This document shows, piece after piece, positions 9,801-28,706 of a stretch of 64,000 bases of DNA. How positions within the stretch are numbered: position 1 is the first letter of the stretch; every line of letters starts with the position of its first letter. The stretch is from Amycolatopsis suaedae (GTDB lineage: Bacteria > Actinomycetota > Actinomycetes > Mycobacteriales > Pseudonocardiaceae). The notes under the pieces are model-generated. The model searched no databases, was not told the origin of the DNA, and saw only the letters and a list, made by a program, of their open reading frames with translations. The stretch lies in the NCBI RefSeq assembly GCF_004214935.1, contig NZ_SFCC01000014.1, positions 186,001 through 250,000 of the forward strand, read 5' to 3'. A program made the position numbers and the translations under genes.

Positions 9801-12096
9801 CGTGGGTGCGCCGGACGAGACCGGGCGCCGGGCCGTGACCATGCACTCACGGCCCGAGAACACCGACGAACCATGGACAGTCCACGCGGAAGGCATCCTG
9901 ACGGCGGCACCGGCGGACACCTGGCGAGAAGGACCCTGGCCACCACCGGACGCCACGCCTGTCGACATCGCCGACGCCTACACCGACCTGGCGGACGCGG
10001 GCTACAGCTACGGGCCCGCCTTTCACGGGTTGCGGGCGGTGTGGCGGGACGGCGACGTGCTCTACGCGAACGTGACGCTCCCGGAGACCGTCTCGCCCAG
10101 CGGCTACGGCGTGCACCCGGCATTGTTCGACGCCGTGTTGCACCCGATGCTGGTGGCCGCGGGCGGCGGGCGGGACGAGATGCGCCTGCCGTTCGCCTGG
10201 CGTGGCGTCACCGTTCACACGAAGGGTGCCACGGAACTACGCGTCCGGCTGGCCCGGGACGGTGACGGCGTCGCGATCCGGGCGACCGACACCAGCGGTA
10301 CGCCGGTGCTGTCCGTCGAATCGCTCGACACCCGGCCGGTCGCGGTGGCGGGACTCCGCGTCGCGCGCCGTGCCGGCCTGTTCCGGCTTGACTGGCCGGT
10401 GCTGACGGGCGCAGGCGCGGCACCCCCGGCGGACCACGTGTTCGCCCGACTGTCGACGTCGGACGACACCGGAACGGGTCCGACCGCCGTCCGTGCTCTG
10501 CTCGGCGAACTGCTCCCCCTCTTGCAGGAGTGGCTCGCCGCTGAGCACGGGGCCAGCGCGCGGCTGGTGGTCGTGACCACGAACGCGGTCGCCGTGGACG
10601 GGGCTACCCCCAACCCGGTCGCGGCGACCGCGTTCGGCCTTGTGCGGTCCGCGCAGGCCGAACACCCCGGCCAGTTCGTGCTGGTGGACACGGATGGAAC
10701 CCTCGAATCCGACGACCGGTTGCACGCCGCGGTGGAAACCGGCGAACCGCAACTCGTGCTGCGGAAGGGCACGATCCACGCCGCGCGGCTCGTCCGCGAG
10801 CCGTGGCCGTCGGCGGCGTCCGTGCCACCGATAGACGGCACGGTGCTGATCACCGGTGGCCTCGGCGCACTCGGCGGTCATGTGGCCCGGCACCTGGTGG
10901 CGAGCCACGGCGTCCACCGGTTGCTCCTCGTCGGCCGCAGAGGTGTGGACACCCCCGGGGCCACCGAACTCCTCGCCGAGCTCACCGCCGCCGGCGCGGA
11001 CGTCACCGTGGCGCGCTGCGACGTGTCCGACCGGGCCGCGCTCGCGGCCGTGCTCGACGCGATCCCGGACGAACACCCGCTGACGGCGGTCATGCACACC
11101 GCCGGTGTCCTCGCGGACGGTGTGGTCACGGCGCTCACGCCGGAACGGCTCGACGACGTGTTGCGTGCCAAGGTCGACGCCGCCTGGCACCTGCACGAGC
11201 TGACCGACGGCCTCGCGGAGTTCGTGCTGTTCTCGTCGGTCGCGGGCACGTTGGGCGCCGCGGGGCAGGGCAACTACGCGGCCGCGAATGCCTTTCTGGA
11301 CGCACTCGCCCAGCAACGGCGCGACGCCGGCCTACCGGGACTGTCCATCGCGTGGGGGCAGTGGGCTCAGGACAGCGGCATGACCGCCGCGCTCGGCGAC
11401 GTCGACCGCGGCAGGCTTGCGGGGGCCGGACTGACACCGATGCCCGCCCCGGACGCGCTGACGCTGTTCGACGCCGCTCGCGCGGCCGGTCCGGCGAACC
11501 TGGTCGCCGCGCACGTCGACCTGGCCGCGGTGCGGGCCACGATCGGGACGGACCACGCTCCCCACGTGCTGCGGACCCTCGTCCCCGCACGCGACAGGGA
11601 AACGCCGTCCTGGCGACATGAACTGACCGGGCTGTCGCCGGCGGACCAGCTCGACCGGCTGACGGAGCTGGTCCGGTCCCGGGTGGCCGTCGTGCTGGGA
11701 CACCAGGGCACCACGATCGACGTGGACCGGCCGTTCCGTGAGCTGGGCTTCGACTCGCTCACCGCCGTGGACCTGCGCAACCGGCTGGCGTCGGCGACCG
11801 GTCTGCGGCTGCCCGCGACGCTGGTCTTCGACTACCCGACGCCCGCCGCACTCGCGGCGCGGCTGCACACCGAGCTGGCCGCCGTCGCGGAAGAACCTGA
11901 CCCGGTGCACGCCGCCGTCACGCGGCTCCGCACCGAGATGTCCAACTGGGACGACACGGCACGCGAGCAACTGGTGGACCGGCTGAAGGACCTGGTGCGT
12001 GAGTGGACGCCCGCCGCCACACCGGCTGCCCAGCTGGCGTCGGCGAGCCCGGACGAAGTGCTCGCGCTGCTGGACGCGCAGCTGGAACGGCACTGA
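6826..12096 (+). CDS. Type I PKS module: docking-KS-AT-DH-KR-ACP-docking
   Basis: A 1756-residue single extension module. The first 30 residues are a coiled docking helix ([16 protein letters not shown]). KS starts about residue 31, with active Cys 204 in TACSSG (the usual third Ser is Gly) and the HGTGT and NIGHT histidines. AT runs about 556-860, with Ser 647 in GHSQGE and YASH at 747, which predicts methylmalonyl-CoA. DH runs about 916-1200, with His 947 in [10 protein letters not shown] and DAVLH near 1102. KR starts near 1340 (GGLGALG, VLADG, NYAAAN). ACP Ser is about 1644, then a docking tail. No ER, so the unit should leave as an alpha-methyl enoyl. GTG 6826 was chosen because it aligns with the ATG of the hybrid gene; GTG 6802 is an alternative. 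Confidence 0.93.
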   Translation: MGAETEERLRGYLKRVTAELLAAREQLADGDEPIAIVGMSCRFPGDVRNPDDLWRLVSRGGSGISGLPTDRGWRIDDGAEGQENGRPLPRQGGFLTDATSFDADFFEISPREAVAMDPQHRLLLEIVWEALEHASIAPDSVRGSATGTYIGMMSGDYAMPLTAAGQSDNFGGFLVSGNTNAIASGRIAYTLGLTGPAVTIDTACSSGLVAVHDACQALRRGDVSLALAGGVAVMSTPTLLVEFNRQGGLAADGRCKPFAAAADGTAFADGAGMLVLQRLSDALRDGRDVLAVIRGSAVNQDGTSNGLLAPNGAAQRQVIARALDAAGLTADQVDAVEAHGTGTPLGDPIEAQALIATYGQRRARPLYLGSVKSNIGHTQAAAGIAGVIKMVLAMRHGVLPPSIGVDEPTPHVDWSAGEVRLVTGTTPWPATDAPRRAGVSSFSLSGTNAHAVLEEAPTPDEPDAPGTALPAVPWVLSAKSATALRAQARRLLSIDESAADVGLSLATGRAALRHRAVVVGSDQAELHAGLTALVESSSAVNLVEGTVPASDGPGPVFVFPGQGQQWCGMAVSLLGSSPVFAAKVAECVAAFEPFVGFSLWDVLWGRAGARGLDCDEVVQPVLFTVMVSLAGLWRSWGVVPSAVVGHSQGEIAAACVAGVLSVEDAARLVAVRAGLLGSLAGRGGMVSLACSAADAESVLERWRGRLGVAAGNGPVSTSVSGDVGAVEELLAWCEVEGVRARRIPIEYASHSVQVDVIEEDLVAGLGWLSPSVGEVSFYSTVTGGLMDGAELGARYWFENVRRPVDFVGAVSSLVADGYRSFVECGAHPVLSMGLQGLIDEAGVDAAVVGTLRRGDGTLTRALTSLAEAYVQGLPADWPAVFAGTGARRVPLPTYPFQRNRFWIDQPAPRTASAGHPLLGVAMALANGDGHVLAGRISRADHPWLADHAIADTVLLPGTVWVELAAHIGGVEELTLRAPLVLQDDGVHALQVIVGAPDETGRRAVTMHSRPENTDEPWTVHAEGILTAAPADTWREGPWPPPDATPVDIADAYTDLADAGYSYGPAFHGLRAVWRDGDVLYANVTLPETVSPSGYGVHPALFDAVLHPMLVAAGGGRDEMRLPFAWRGVTVHTKGATELRVRLARDGDGVAIRATDTSGTPVLSVESLDTRPVAVAGLRVARRAGLFRLDWPVLTGAGAAPPADHVFARLSTSDDTGTGPTAVRALLGELLPLLQEWLAAEHGASARLVVVTTNAVAVDGATPNPVAATAFGLVRSAQAEHPGQFVLVDTDGTLESDDRLHAAVETGEPQLVLRKGTIHAARLVREPWPSAASVPPIDGTVLITGGLGALGGHVARHLVASHGVHRLLLVGRRGVDTPGATELLAELTAAGADVTVARCDVSDRAALAAVLDAIPDEHPLTAVMHTAGVLADGVVTALTPERLDDVLRAKVDAAWHLHELTDGLAEFVLFSSVAGTLGAAGQGNYAAANAFLDALAQQRRDAGLPGLSIAWGQWAQDSGMTAALGDVDRGRLAGAGLTPMPAPDALTLFDAARAAGPANLVAAHVDLAAVRATIGTDHAPHVLRTLVPARDRETPSWRHELTGLSPADQLDRLTELVRSRVAVVLGHQGTTIDVDRPFRELGFDSLTAVDLRNRLASATGLRLPATLVFDYPTPAALAARLHTELAAVAEEPDPVHAAVTRLRTEMSNWDDTAREQLVDRLKDLVREWTPAATPAAQLASASPDEVLALLDAQLERH
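8491..9290 (+). other. AT-domain segment with foreign codon usage
   Basis: Within the PKS gene the AT core switches to codons ending in G or T. In the 100 codons from 8521 to 8820 I count only two that end in C, whereas in 9541-9600 twelve of twenty do. The change begins near the VFVFPGQG motif and ends near FVECG, matching AT-domain boundaries. The reading frame stays intact. It looks like a domain replacement or gene conversion from another PKS. Confidence 0.8.
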
Positions 12097-12176
12097 CGGT
12101 TCCAGGTCCGGACGTTCAGTGTCGCTGGGCCTGCAACCGGGCCTGATCCGGCCGCCAGGCCAGGCAGTCAAAGCTC

Positions 12177-12192
12177 GTGAAGGCCACCTTCA
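12177..12192 (+). repeat. Intergenic repeat, copy 2
   Basis: GTGAAGGCCACCTTCA again lies shortly after a stop codon, 80 bases past the PKS gene. The right arm and the ACGTGA block have degenerated (GCACGCCAGACGACAG). The interval 12097-12441 has no gene that I can support. Confidence 0.65.
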
Positions 12193-12303
12193 GCACGCCA
12201 GACGACAGAAACTCGGCGTTCATCCAGGCTCGTGTGTCTCACCGGCGCCCCGCACCACGGCAGCATCAACGGTCACCACGAACGAGACCACCGCCAGGCC
12301 AGC

Positions 12304-12354
12304 AACGGTCCCATGCTTGCGCAACACTGAACCAAGGGACCGTTACACGCGGCC
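12304..12354. terminator. Possible bidirectional terminator dyad
   Basis: AACGGTCCC (12304-12312) pairs perfectly with GGGACCGTT (12346-12354) across a 33-base loop. It lies between the convergent PKS and oxygenase genes, where a terminator is expected. The long loop and missing T-tract make this tentative. Confidence 0.3.
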
Positions 12355-12441
12355 CAGCACACCCAGCCCGCAGCACGCCACTCACGTACCCGCACCCGGG
12401 TACCGGGCCGGCCTCACCCACAACAGCCAGGGATGAAAGGC

Positions 12442-13620
12442 TCAGTGCAGGGTGGCGGAATCCCGCGCATGCTTCGGTTCGAGTCCTAGTCCGTTGCCGC
12501 CGGCGAGCATGTCGTCGCAGACGCGGTGGAAGTGCGTGATGAGACACTCGCGTTCGTTGAAGATGTTCTGCCGGTAGGCGGAGGATCCGGCGACCGCCGC
12601 GACGTTCGTCCACTCGTCGACGTCCTCCTGAACGATCGCCTTGACCACTTCCCAGTGCATCTCGGCGGAGTCGTTGTACTCCTCGTCGTCGGTGTCGTAC
12701 TGCAGTTCCCAAGCCTCGAACCGTGTTTTGTCGACGGCGAGCGGGACCGCGCGGAACAACTGGGTGTGCACTCGGTGGCAGTTGAACACCGCGGTGGGGA
12801 ACAGGTTGTAGTTGCAGATCGCCAGTGCGTTGTGGTCGAGCGTGCTACGCAGGTCGTCAAGTGCGCCCTGGAGCGGCACGACCATCATGCCGTTGCGACC
12901 GAAGACATCCATTGTGGACTGACGGGCATCCTTGACGTCGGCTGCCGGAATTCTGTGCAGTGCTTGAGCGTGGTAGTACTCGCTGAAGGCGTCGACGCAG
13001 ACCTTCCAGTTGACATCGACTTCCCACTCGACCTTGTCGGCGAGCCGCATCTCCTCCATACGGTAGGCGGACAGCTCGCCCGCGATCTCCGAGCCGAGCC
13101 AGTCGAGTAGCGGCCCGGCCACCCCGGGGCCGGCCAGTACCGCCCACACCCAGCCACCCCACTCTTCGAGATCAATCGTGGGGGAACTGAGCCCTTTGAG
13201 GGCCTCGCGGTCGAAGTCCGGCCGGTCGGGTACGCCGGTCACCCGGCCGTGGATGTCGTACGCCCAGTTGTGCCAGCGGCAGGTGAACCGGCGCGCGCCG
13301 GTCCCGCTCTCCGGCACGATCCGCGTGCCTCGGTGCTGGCAGACGTTGTGGAAACCGGCCAGGCCACCGTCCGGTCGCCTGGTGATGACGACGTTCTCAC
13401 CATTGCCTGACCACACATGGAAATCGCCCGGGTTCGCGATCTGGCTGGACCGGCAGATGATTTGCCAACTGTTGTTGAGCACGCTCGTACGCTCCAGCTC
13501 GTACCGCTGCGGGTCCCGGTAGACGTCCGCATCCAGCGTGGACGGCCCGATCGGCGGCACGTTCGGGATGCCGGGGCCGAAGCGGGCGGGCAGCTCACCA
13601 CGGGTTGGTTGGAAAACCAC
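12442..13620 (-). CDS. Rieske non-heme iron oxygenase, alpha subunit
   Basis: A 392-residue enzyme of the aromatic-ring-hydroxylating dioxygenase type. The N-terminal Rieske domain has CQHRG and CRWHNW ligating the [2Fe-2S] cluster. The C-terminal domain has the mononuclear-iron motif around [13 protein letters not shown] and a later acidic region. It would hydroxylate, desaturate or otherwise oxidise the cluster product using O2. Electrons must come from a ferredoxin and reductase, neither of which is encoded in the window. The GTG at 13620 is 209 bases from, and divergent to, the hybrid synthetase start, with a dyad between them. The substrate cannot be inferred. A truncated duplicate lies at 6147-6616. 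Confidence 0.92.
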   Translation of the reverse strand: MVFQPTRGELPARFGPGIPNVPPIGPSTLDADVYRDPQRYELERTSVLNNSWQIICRSSQIANPGDFHVWSGNGENVVITRRPDGGLAGFHNVCQHRGTRIVPESGTGARRFTCRWHNWAYDIHGRVTGVPDRPDFDREALKGLSSPTIDLEEWGGWVWAVLAGPGVAGPLLDWLGSEIAGELSAYRMEEMRLADKVEWEVDVNWKVCVDAFSEYYHAQALHRIPAADVKDARQSTMDVFGRNGMMVVPLQGALDDLRSTLDHNALAICNYNLFPTAVFNCHRVHTQLFRAVPLAVDKTRFEAWELQYDTDDEEYNDSAEMHWEVVKAIVQEDVDEWTNVAAVAGSSAYRQNIFNERECLITHFHRVCDDMLAGGNGLGLEPKHARDSATLH

Positions 13621-13688
13621 AGTTGACCTCCGTCGGCTTTCGTTCGCGATTCGACGCGCCCCCGATGATCAGCCTCTCGCTGGCGGCA

Positions 13689-13762
13689 GTCCATGTGAAA
13701 ACGGCGGCGATTCGTCGGGTGCCGAGCACTCGGCCGGCTTTCGCCGCCAGTTCCGCATGGAC
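13689..13762. promoter_or_regulatory. Inverted repeat in the divergent oxygenase/hybrid-synthetase promoter (copy B)
   Basis: The left arm GTCCATGTGAAAACGGCGGC (13689-13708) pairs at 16 of 20 positions with 13743-13762. The dyad occupies the same place as copy A at 6689-6752 relative to both flanking genes. It may be an operator shared by the oxygenase and the assembly-line genes; the regulator is unknown. Confidence 0.6.
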
Positions 13763-13829
13763 CTGGCTGAGTGCCGCCGCTGACGATGTGTGCGGGATTG
13801 GTGTGGTGCGAGCGGAGGACGGATGCCAG

Positions 13830-22688
<8,859 letters not shown>

Positions 22689-22715
22689 CGCACCAACAGA
22701 TAAGGAGGCACCGAC

Positions 22716-23153
22716 ATGGGTGTGGTTACCGGCTCCATCGTCGTCAACGCGCGGGCAGCAACGGTCCTCGACATCCTGCTCAACCTGGAGGCGTATCCGA
22801 CCTGGCAGGGTGGGATCGACCGGATCGACGTCAAGGAGGTCGACGACCAGGGGAGGCCGACCCTGACCCAGTGGCACGTGCGGGCGATGGGACATCGCGC
22901 GACGCACGCCGTGCGGTACGAGTACCCGGAGCGGGAAGCGTTCGAGTACCACCTCGTCGAGAGCGAGGTGTTGACGAAGTACGACTTCAGTTGTGCGGTC
23001 ACCACTAACGACGACGGCACGAGCGAGGTCACGCTCAGCCAGGAACTCGGCATCAAGTGGAAGATGCCGGAGCGGATTCTCGACAAGCACGCGAAGAAGG
23101 GGATCAACTCAATGCTGACCGCGCTCAAGGAGAAGGTGGACCAGAGGTCGTGA
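22716..23153 (+). CDS. SRPBCC-family (polyketide cyclase/START-like) protein
   Basis: A 145-residue single-domain protein with the helix-grip pattern: an N-terminal strand ending in a helix (ATVLDILLNLEAYPTW), a central run of beta-strands, and a long C-terminal helix (a Lys-rich stretch after KWKMP). Such proteins bind hydrophobic ligands and in biosynthetic clusters act as cyclases, aromatases or dehydratases. The ATG has a strong AGGAGG Shine-Dalgarno and lies 27 bases after the hybrid synthetase, so it belongs to that operon. With no thioesterase domain in the assembly line, a role in cyclising or releasing the chain is possible but is only inference. Confidence 0.8.
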   Translation: MGVVTGSIVVNARAATVLDILLNLEAYPTWQGGIDRIDVKEVDDQGRPTLTQWHVRAMGHRATHAVRYEYPEREAFEYHLVESEVLTKYDFSCAVTTNDDGTSEVTLSQELGIKWKMPERILDKHAKKGINSMLTALKEKVDQRS

Positions 23154-23184
23154 TCCCGTCGTCGTCCGCCTCACGCGGATGCGG

Positions 23185-23227
23185 CGAAGGCCACCTTGAT
23201 TACGTGAGACGTCAGCAAGGTGGCCTT
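23185..23227 (+). terminator. Hairpin of the GTGAAGGCCACCTTCAC repeat family, copy 3
   Basis: GAAGGCCACCTTG (23185-23197) pairs perfectly over 13 bp with 23215-23227 across a 17-base loop carrying ACGTGAGACGTCAG, the block also seen after copy 1. It lies between the SRPBCC gene and the next synthetase. It may end or attenuate transcription, giving the downstream synthetase its own promoter in 23228-23325. Confidence 0.65.
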
Positions 23228-23340
23228 CACGATCTTCCGCCGGGCGTACGGTGCCGCGTTCTGCTGGTGTTCTCGCATGGAAAGCGGTGGGTTGGTTCGA
23301 GATCATGTTTACCGGCCCCACAACGCGGAGGTAGCCAACC

Positions 23341-26300
23341 TTGTTTCCTCTTGTGACACCCGACCCGGACGCTCTCACCGAACCGTTTCCGCTCAACGAC
23401 ACCCAACAGGTGCAATGGCTGGGCAGGCACGGGGCTTTCGAAGGCGGCAACTTCGACGGTGACGCCATCGTGCACGTCTACTGGGAGATCGACGCGCGGG
23501 ACATCGACCTGGTCCGGTTGGAGGAAAGCTGGCAACAGGTGATGCGGCGCCACGGCATGCTGCGGGCGGTGCTGCTGCCCGATGGCCGCCAGCAGGTTCT
23601 GCCCGAGGTCGGGCACTACCACATCGAGGTCCTCGACCTGCGCGAGCTGTCACCGGACCAGCTCGTCTGCCGGCTCGGCGAGGTGCGTGCGGAGTTGACG
23701 AGCCATACCCGGGGCGCGGACGTGTGGCCGTTGTTCGACATCAAGGCAGCGCTGATGCCGGACGGTGGAACCCGGGTGTGTCTCGGTTTCGACCTGCTCA
23801 TGGTGGACATCGGCAGTGTCCGGTTGATCTCGCGGGACTGGCGGCGACTGTACGCGGGGGAGGAGCTGCCGCCCCTCGAGCTGTCGTACCGCGACTACGT
23901 CCTGGCCGTGGCGAGGGCCAAGGACACACCGGAGTACGCCAAGGCGCGTGACTACTGGCGGGAGCGGGTCCGGCACCTGCCCGCCAGGCCGGAACTGCCA
24001 CTGGCCGTGACCACGGCCGAGGAAGGGCGCGAGTCCGTCTCGTTCGAGCACTGGCTGGACGACGCAGGGTGGCACCGGATCACCGAACGGGCAGACGCGC
24101 TCGGGCTACCCCCTGCCACGGTGCTGCTGGCCGCATACGCCGTCGCGCTGGGGCGGTGGAGCAGGACCGCCGAATTCACCATCAACGCGACCGTTGTCAA
24201 CCGGCTGCCCATGCACCCCGCGATCGATGACCTGGTGGGTGAGTTCATCTCCTTCGACCTGTTGTCCGTGGATCTGGCCGGTGCCAAGGACATCATCGAC
24301 GTGGCGCGAAGTCTGCGTGAGCAGGGTGACGCGGCGGCGGAACACCGGATGTTCAGCGGGGCCGAGGTGCTCCGCGAGCTCGCGGAGGTGCAGGGTGGCA
24401 TCGGCCGGGTGGCGTTCCCCGTGGTGTTCACCAGCACGATCCTGCGGGGCACCGAACCCGGCGACGTCACGTGGTTCGGCTGGCTCGGAGACATCGTCGA
24501 CGTGCTCGCGCAGACACCGCAGGTGTGGCTCGACTTCGCGTTGCTGGAAACCCCCGTGGGGGCACACCTTGCTTGGCACGGCGCCCGAAAGCGGTTTCCG
24601 GACGGTGTGCTGGACGCCATGTTCGACGCCTTCCGCGCCCTGGTCGACGATCTGGCCGCCGAGGAGGACCGGTGGTCCGCGCCGTTGACCGCGGGCGTCG
24701 CGACCGCGCCGGAGGAGGACGAGGCTCCCGAGGGACTCCTGTGCGACGGCGTGATGGCGTGCGCCCGCCGGACGCCCGAGCGTGTGGCCGTGGTGTCCGG
24801 TGACGGCGAGGAACTGACCTTCGGCGCCCTGGGTTCCTGGGCCACGGGTGTGGCGGGGGAACTGCGTGCACTGGGCGTGCGGCCGGGCGAGCTGGTGGCC
24901 GTGGCCGTCCCGAAGTCGGGGGCGCAAATCGCGGCGGTGCTGGGGGTGCACCTGGCGGGCGCAGGATACCTGCCGGTGGACCTCGACCTGCCTGCCCGGC
25001 GGCGTGCGGAACTGATCGAGGCCGGTGGTTGCGACGTCGTGCTGGTGCGGTGCGCCGACGACACGGTGACCTGGCCGGACGGGGTCCGTACGGTGGTGGT
25101 CGACGACCGCCGCGACCACGTCGGCGAACTGGCGGAATCACCGGCGGCGCCGTCCGACGTGGCCTACGTGATCTTCACGTCCGGTTCGACCGGCGTACCG
25201 AAGGGCGTCGCGGTGTCGCACCGGGCCGCGCTGAACACGTGCGTGGACGTGTGCGCGCGGTTCGCCGTGACAGCCGACGACGTCGTGCTCGGCCTGTCGT
25301 CGTTGAGTTTCGACCTGAGCGTGTTCGACATCTTCGGGATCCTCGGCGCGGGCGGGCGGCTCGTGCTGCCACGCCCGGACGCGCGCCGCGAACCCCGGCA
25401 TTGGCTGGAGCTGGCCCGCGACCACGGGGTGACGTTGTGGAACAGCGTGCCCGCGCTGGCCGAACTCGCGCTGTCACAGGCGGTCGCGAGCGGCGAGACG
25501 ACCGCGTTGTCCGGTGTCCGGCTGGCGTTGTGGTCGGGCGACTGGATTCCGGTCGACCTGCCGGACCGGTGGCGCGAGGTCGCGCGTTCCTGCCAGGTGG
25601 TGTCCCTCGGCGGCGCGACAGAGGCGGCGGTGTGGTCGGTCTGCTACGAGGTCGGCCGGGTGGACGAGTCGTGGGACTCGATCCCGTACGGCCGGGCGCT
25701 GGGCAACCAGCGGTGTCACGTGTTGAACGACCGGCTGGCGGATTGTCCCGTGTGGACGGTGGGGGAGCTGTACATCGGCGGGGCCGGGCTGGCCGACGGG
25801 TACTGGCGTGACCCGGACCGGACCGGCGAGCGGTTCGTCGTTCATCCGGTCTCCGGGGAACGCCTCTACCGGACCGGAGATCTGGGCCGGTGGCTGCCGG
25901 ATGGGAACATCGAGTTCCTCGGTCGTGAGGACCTCCAGGTGAAGGTCGGCGGCTATCGCATCGAGCTCGGCGAGATCGAGGCCGCGCTCATCCGGCACGA
26001 GCGGGTCGCGTCGGCGGTCGTCGTGGCGGCGGGCGAGCGGCAGCACCGGCGGTTGGCGGCATTCCTGCTGCCCGAAGCCCCGGTGACCGACGAGGACGCC
26101 CTCGTGGCGGAGTGCACGGAGTCGCTGCGGGCGTCCCTGCCCGGCTACATGGTGCCCGGTGTGATCACGGTGGTCGACCGGATGCCGTTGACCAGCAACG
26201 GAAAAGTCGACAGGGGCCGACTCGCCGCACTCGTCGGCGGGGTGGACGGCGACGTGGCGGCCATACCCGGTCGCGGTGACGTGGTCGCGGTACTGGCACG

Positions 26301-27528
26301 CATCTTCCGCGACGTGCTCGGCGTCGAGGCGGTCGGCCCCGGTGACAGCCTGTTCGCGCTGGGCGGCGATTCCATTGCCGGGATCCAGATCGTCATCAGG
26401 GCGATCGCCGAGGGTCTGGACGTGACGCCGTCCGATCTCTTCGCGAACTACACGCTCGATGAGCTGGCCATGACCGTGACGGTTCGTGGAGCCGGGGCCG
26501 CCCGCGCGACGGCGGAGTGGCCGCTGAGCCAGTACCAGACCACGGTCCTGGAACGAGCCGGCGGTCCCGAGCACGTCGGTGTCCACCGGATCGTCCTGCC
26601 GGTGTCCGATCCCGAGGCCGCGGCACGGGCCGCCGGCCGGTTGCTCGACGAGGAACCGGCGCCACGGCTGCGCCTGGCGGCCGAACCGGACGGCTGGGGG
26701 CAACGGATCGTCACCCCCGCCACCGAGGACGCGGCCGGTGTCCCGGTCGTCGACCTGACCACCCTCCCGCGGGCACGCAGGGCCGTCGCACTGGCGGAGA
26801 TGGTGGACGAGCTGGCCGGCGAGCTGGACCTGGTGCATGGCCCGGCCGGCAGGGCGTCCGTGTTCACCCTCGGCGAGGACGACCATCGGGTCGCCGTCGT
26901 GCTGAGCGTGCTCGTCGCCGACGCGGCCTCGTTGCCGGTACTCGTCGGCGCACTCGGCGGGAATGACCAGGTCGTCCACCATGCGAACGCCGCCGGGACG
27001 GTGCTGCGACTGGACGCCGACCGCACCGACCTGCTGCTCAGGACATGCGCACGGCCTGAATGGCCCGCGCCGGACGAGCTCGCGGTGGCGGCCGTCGCCC
27101 TCGCGCTGGGACGGGTCGAGGCGCCGGGCCCGGTCGTGCTGGACGTCGAGCGCGACCGGCGGCGGCAGGGCACGGTCGACGTCGACGGCCAGGTGGGCCC
27201 GTTCGCGGCCATCGTCCCGGTTTCGGTGGACGTGGGCCCCGGCATGTCGGTGACCCGGATCGGTGAGGCGTGCCGTGCCGCCACCCGACCCGCGCGGGGT
27301 GACCGGACGGCGAGGGTGCTGGTGCGGCACGCCGGCGACCTCGGTGCGGCGCTCGGCGACGACACCGTTCGCGGGCTGGCCGGAGACCTGCCGTACCCGG
27401 TAGCCGTCACATCGCTGATCACCGGCGGGCAGCTGGTCCTCGTCGTCCACCAGGACGCACCGGACGACGAGCTGGTGAGCGCGCTGGACCAGGCCGTGCA
27501 CGAGTTGTGCGAGCTGGCCGTCCGGTGA
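23341..27528 (+). CDS. NRPS: Cy-A(Cys-like)-PCP plus degenerate C-like tail
   Basis: A 1395-residue synthetase. Residues 1-450 are a heterocyclisation domain: the condensation motif is replaced by DLLMVD (about 151-156), the DxxxxD signature. The adenylation domain (about 475-985) has FTSGSTGVPKG near 612. Its pocket residues read D-L-F-N-L-S-L-V-W-K, close to the cysteine code DLYNLSLIWK, so a thiazoline from cysteine is likely. PCP Ser is about 1011 (LGGDSIAG). The last 340 residues resemble a condensation domain by position and length, but the active-site motif has decayed (SVLVADA). Translation starts at TTG 23341, nine bases after GGAGG; no better start exists. No oxidase or TE domain is present. 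Confidence 0.9.
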   Translation: MFPLVTPDPDALTEPFPLNDTQQVQWLGRHGAFEGGNFDGDAIVHVYWEIDARDIDLVRLEESWQQVMRRHGMLRAVLLPDGRQQVLPEVGHYHIEVLDLRELSPDQLVCRLGEVRAELTSHTRGADVWPLFDIKAALMPDGGTRVCLGFDLLMVDIGSVRLISRDWRRLYAGEELPPLELSYRDYVLAVARAKDTPEYAKARDYWRERVRHLPARPELPLAVTTAEEGRESVSFEHWLDDAGWHRITERADALGLPPATVLLAAYAVALGRWSRTAEFTINATVVNRLPMHPAIDDLVGEFISFDLLSVDLAGAKDIIDVARSLREQGDAAAEHRMFSGAEVLRELAEVQGGIGRVAFPVVFTSTILRGTEPGDVTWFGWLGDIVDVLAQTPQVWLDFALLETPVGAHLAWHGARKRFPDGVLDAMFDAFRALVDDLAAEEDRWSAPLTAGVATAPEEDEAPEGLLCDGVMACARRTPERVAVVSGDGEELTFGALGSWATGVAGELRALGVRPGELVAVAVPKSGAQIAAVLGVHLAGAGYLPVDLDLPARRRAELIEAGGCDVVLVRCADDTVTWPDGVRTVVVDDRRDHVGELAESPAAPSDVAYVIFTSGSTGVPKGVAVSHRAALNTCVDVCARFAVTADDVVLGLSSLSFDLSVFDIFGILGAGGRLVLPRPDARREPRHWLELARDHGVTLWNSVPALAELALSQAVASGETTALSGVRLALWSGDWIPVDLPDRWREVARSCQVVSLGGATEAAVWSVCYEVGRVDESWDSIPYGRALGNQRCHVLNDRLADCPVWTVGELYIGGAGLADGYWRDPDRTGERFVVHPVSGERLYRTGDLGRWLPDGNIEFLGREDLQVKVGGYRIELGEIEAALIRHERVASAVVVAAGERQHRRLAAFLLPEAPVTDEDALVAECTESLRASLPGYMVPGVITVVDRMPLTSNGKVDRGRLAALVGGVDGDVAAIPGRGDVVAVLARIFRDVLGVEAVGPGDSLFALGGDSIAGIQIVIRAIAEGLDVTPSDLFANYTLDELAMTVTVRGAGAARATAEWPLSQYQTTVLERAGGPEHVGVHRIVLPVSDPEAAARAAGRLLDEEPAPRLRLAAEPDGWGQRIVTPATEDAAGVPVVDLTTLPRARRAVALAEMVDELAGELDLVHGPAGRASVFTLGEDDHRVAVVLSVLVADAASLPVLVGALGGNDQVVHHANAAGTVLRLDADRTDLLLRTCARPEWPAPDELAVAAVALALGRVEAPGPVVLDVERDRRRQGTVDVDGQVGPFAAIVPVSVDVGPGMSVTRIGEACRAATRPARGDRTARVLVRHAGDLGAALGDDTVRGLAGDLPYPVAVTSLITGGQLVLVVHQDAPDDELVSALDQAVHELCELAVR

Positions 27529-28676
27529 CGCCACCACTGCCGGTGACGCGGCTACCGGTCGCTGACGAGACCTGGCGGGCCTCGGTGCGCGCGTTCGCAC
27601 GCGACGCCGTCGCACCACGCGTACGTGCCATGGACGAGGCGGCGACGCTGGACGGGGCCCTGCTGCGCGAACTGTTCGACGCCGGGCTGATGGGCGTGGA
27701 GGTCCCGGAGTCCTACGGCGGCACCGGTGGCGACCTGTTCCGGGTCATGCTCGTCATCGAGGAACTCGCCACGGTGGATCCCGCGGTCGCCGTGCTGGTG
27801 GATGTCCAGAACGCGCTCGTGGTCAGTGCGGTGCTGCGGCACGGGGACGGGGACACGCGGCGCCGCCTGCTGCCCCGGCTGGCGACCGGAACGGTGGGCG
27901 CGTACGCGATCTCGGAGGCGGACGCGGGCAGTGACGCGTTCGCGATGACCACCACCGCGCATCAGGACGGCGCCGGTTTCGTACTCAGTGGCGCGAAGCG
28001 CTGGACGACGAACGCCGCCGAAGCCGGGCTGTTCCTGGTATTCGCCAGAACGGCCGGCGCGGGCATGACCGCGTGCCTTGTCGATCGGGACGCCGCAGGT
28101 GTGCGGGTCGGCGAGCCGGTGTCGAAACTGGGCATCCGGGCGACCTCCACGTGCGACGTGACCTTCGACGACGTCCGGGTCCGGAAGCAGGACGTGCTGG
28201 GACGGCCCGGCGGTGGCGAGGTCATCGCGGTGGAGACACTGAACATCGGCAGGCTCGGTATCGCGGCGCAGCTCGTCGGCCTCGCGGAAGGAGCGCTGGG
28301 TGCCGCCGTCGCCCACGCACGTGACCGCCGTCAGTTCGACCGGCCGATCCTGGAGTTCCAGGGCGTGGCCTTCCCCCTGGCGGACCGGTCGGCGGAACTG
28401 GCGGCGGCACGCACGTACCTGTACGACGCGACCAGACTGTTCCAGCACGGCGGCGACGCGGCCGAACGCGTAAGGGCGAGCGCCGTAGCGAAACACCTCG
28501 CCGCGAACGTCGCCGAACGTGCGGCGGCACAGGCGGTCGAAATCTTCGGTGGAGCGGGCGTCCTGCCGGAGAACGGTGCGGAGAAGCGTTACCGTGATGC
28601 GAAGATCGGCAAGATCTACGAGGGCACGACGAACATGCAGCTCCGTGCGATCGCCGGTTTGCTCGCCAGGGAGTAG
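27525..28676 (+). CDS. Acyl-CoA dehydrogenase
   Basis: A 383-residue flavoprotein with the full acyl-CoA dehydrogenase pattern: FAD-binding block AISEADAGSDAFAM, the WTTNA segment, and the C-terminal EIFGGAGVLPEN and IYEGTTNMQ with the catalytic Glu. The GTG overlaps the synthetase stop (GTGA), so the two are coupled. Enzymes of this family in NRPS clusters can desaturate carrier-bound aminoacyl or acyl groups. Here it could oxidise a thiazoline or introduce an alkene, but neither is shown by sequence. It is the last gene of the biosynthetic operon; a regulator runs towards it 30 bases further on. Confidence 0.9.
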   Translation: MTPPLPVTRLPVADETWRASVRAFARDAVAPRVRAMDEAATLDGALLRELFDAGLMGVEVPESYGGTGGDLFRVMLVIEELATVDPAVAVLVDVQNALVVSAVLRHGDGDTRRRLLPRLATGTVGAYAISEADAGSDAFAMTTTAHQDGAGFVLSGAKRWTTNAAEAGLFLVFARTAGAGMTACLVDRDAAGVRVGEPVSKLGIRATSTCDVTFDDVRVRKQDVLGRPGGGEVIAVETLNIGRLGIAAQLVGLAEGALGAAVAHARDRRQFDRPILEFQGVAFPLADRSAELAAARTYLYDATRLFQHGGDAAERVRASAVAKHLAANVAERAAAQAVEIFGGAGVLPENGAEKRYRDAKIGKIYEGTTNMQLRAIAGLLARE

Positions 28677-28706
28677 CTGCGGGCAGCCGGCCCGTCCAGC
28701 GCCCGG

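Noticed and set aside
23228-23340. Third copy of the promoter inverted repeat before the Cy synthetase
   Set aside because: CGCATGGAAAGCGGTGG is only a partial match to one arm and no complementary arm is nearby.
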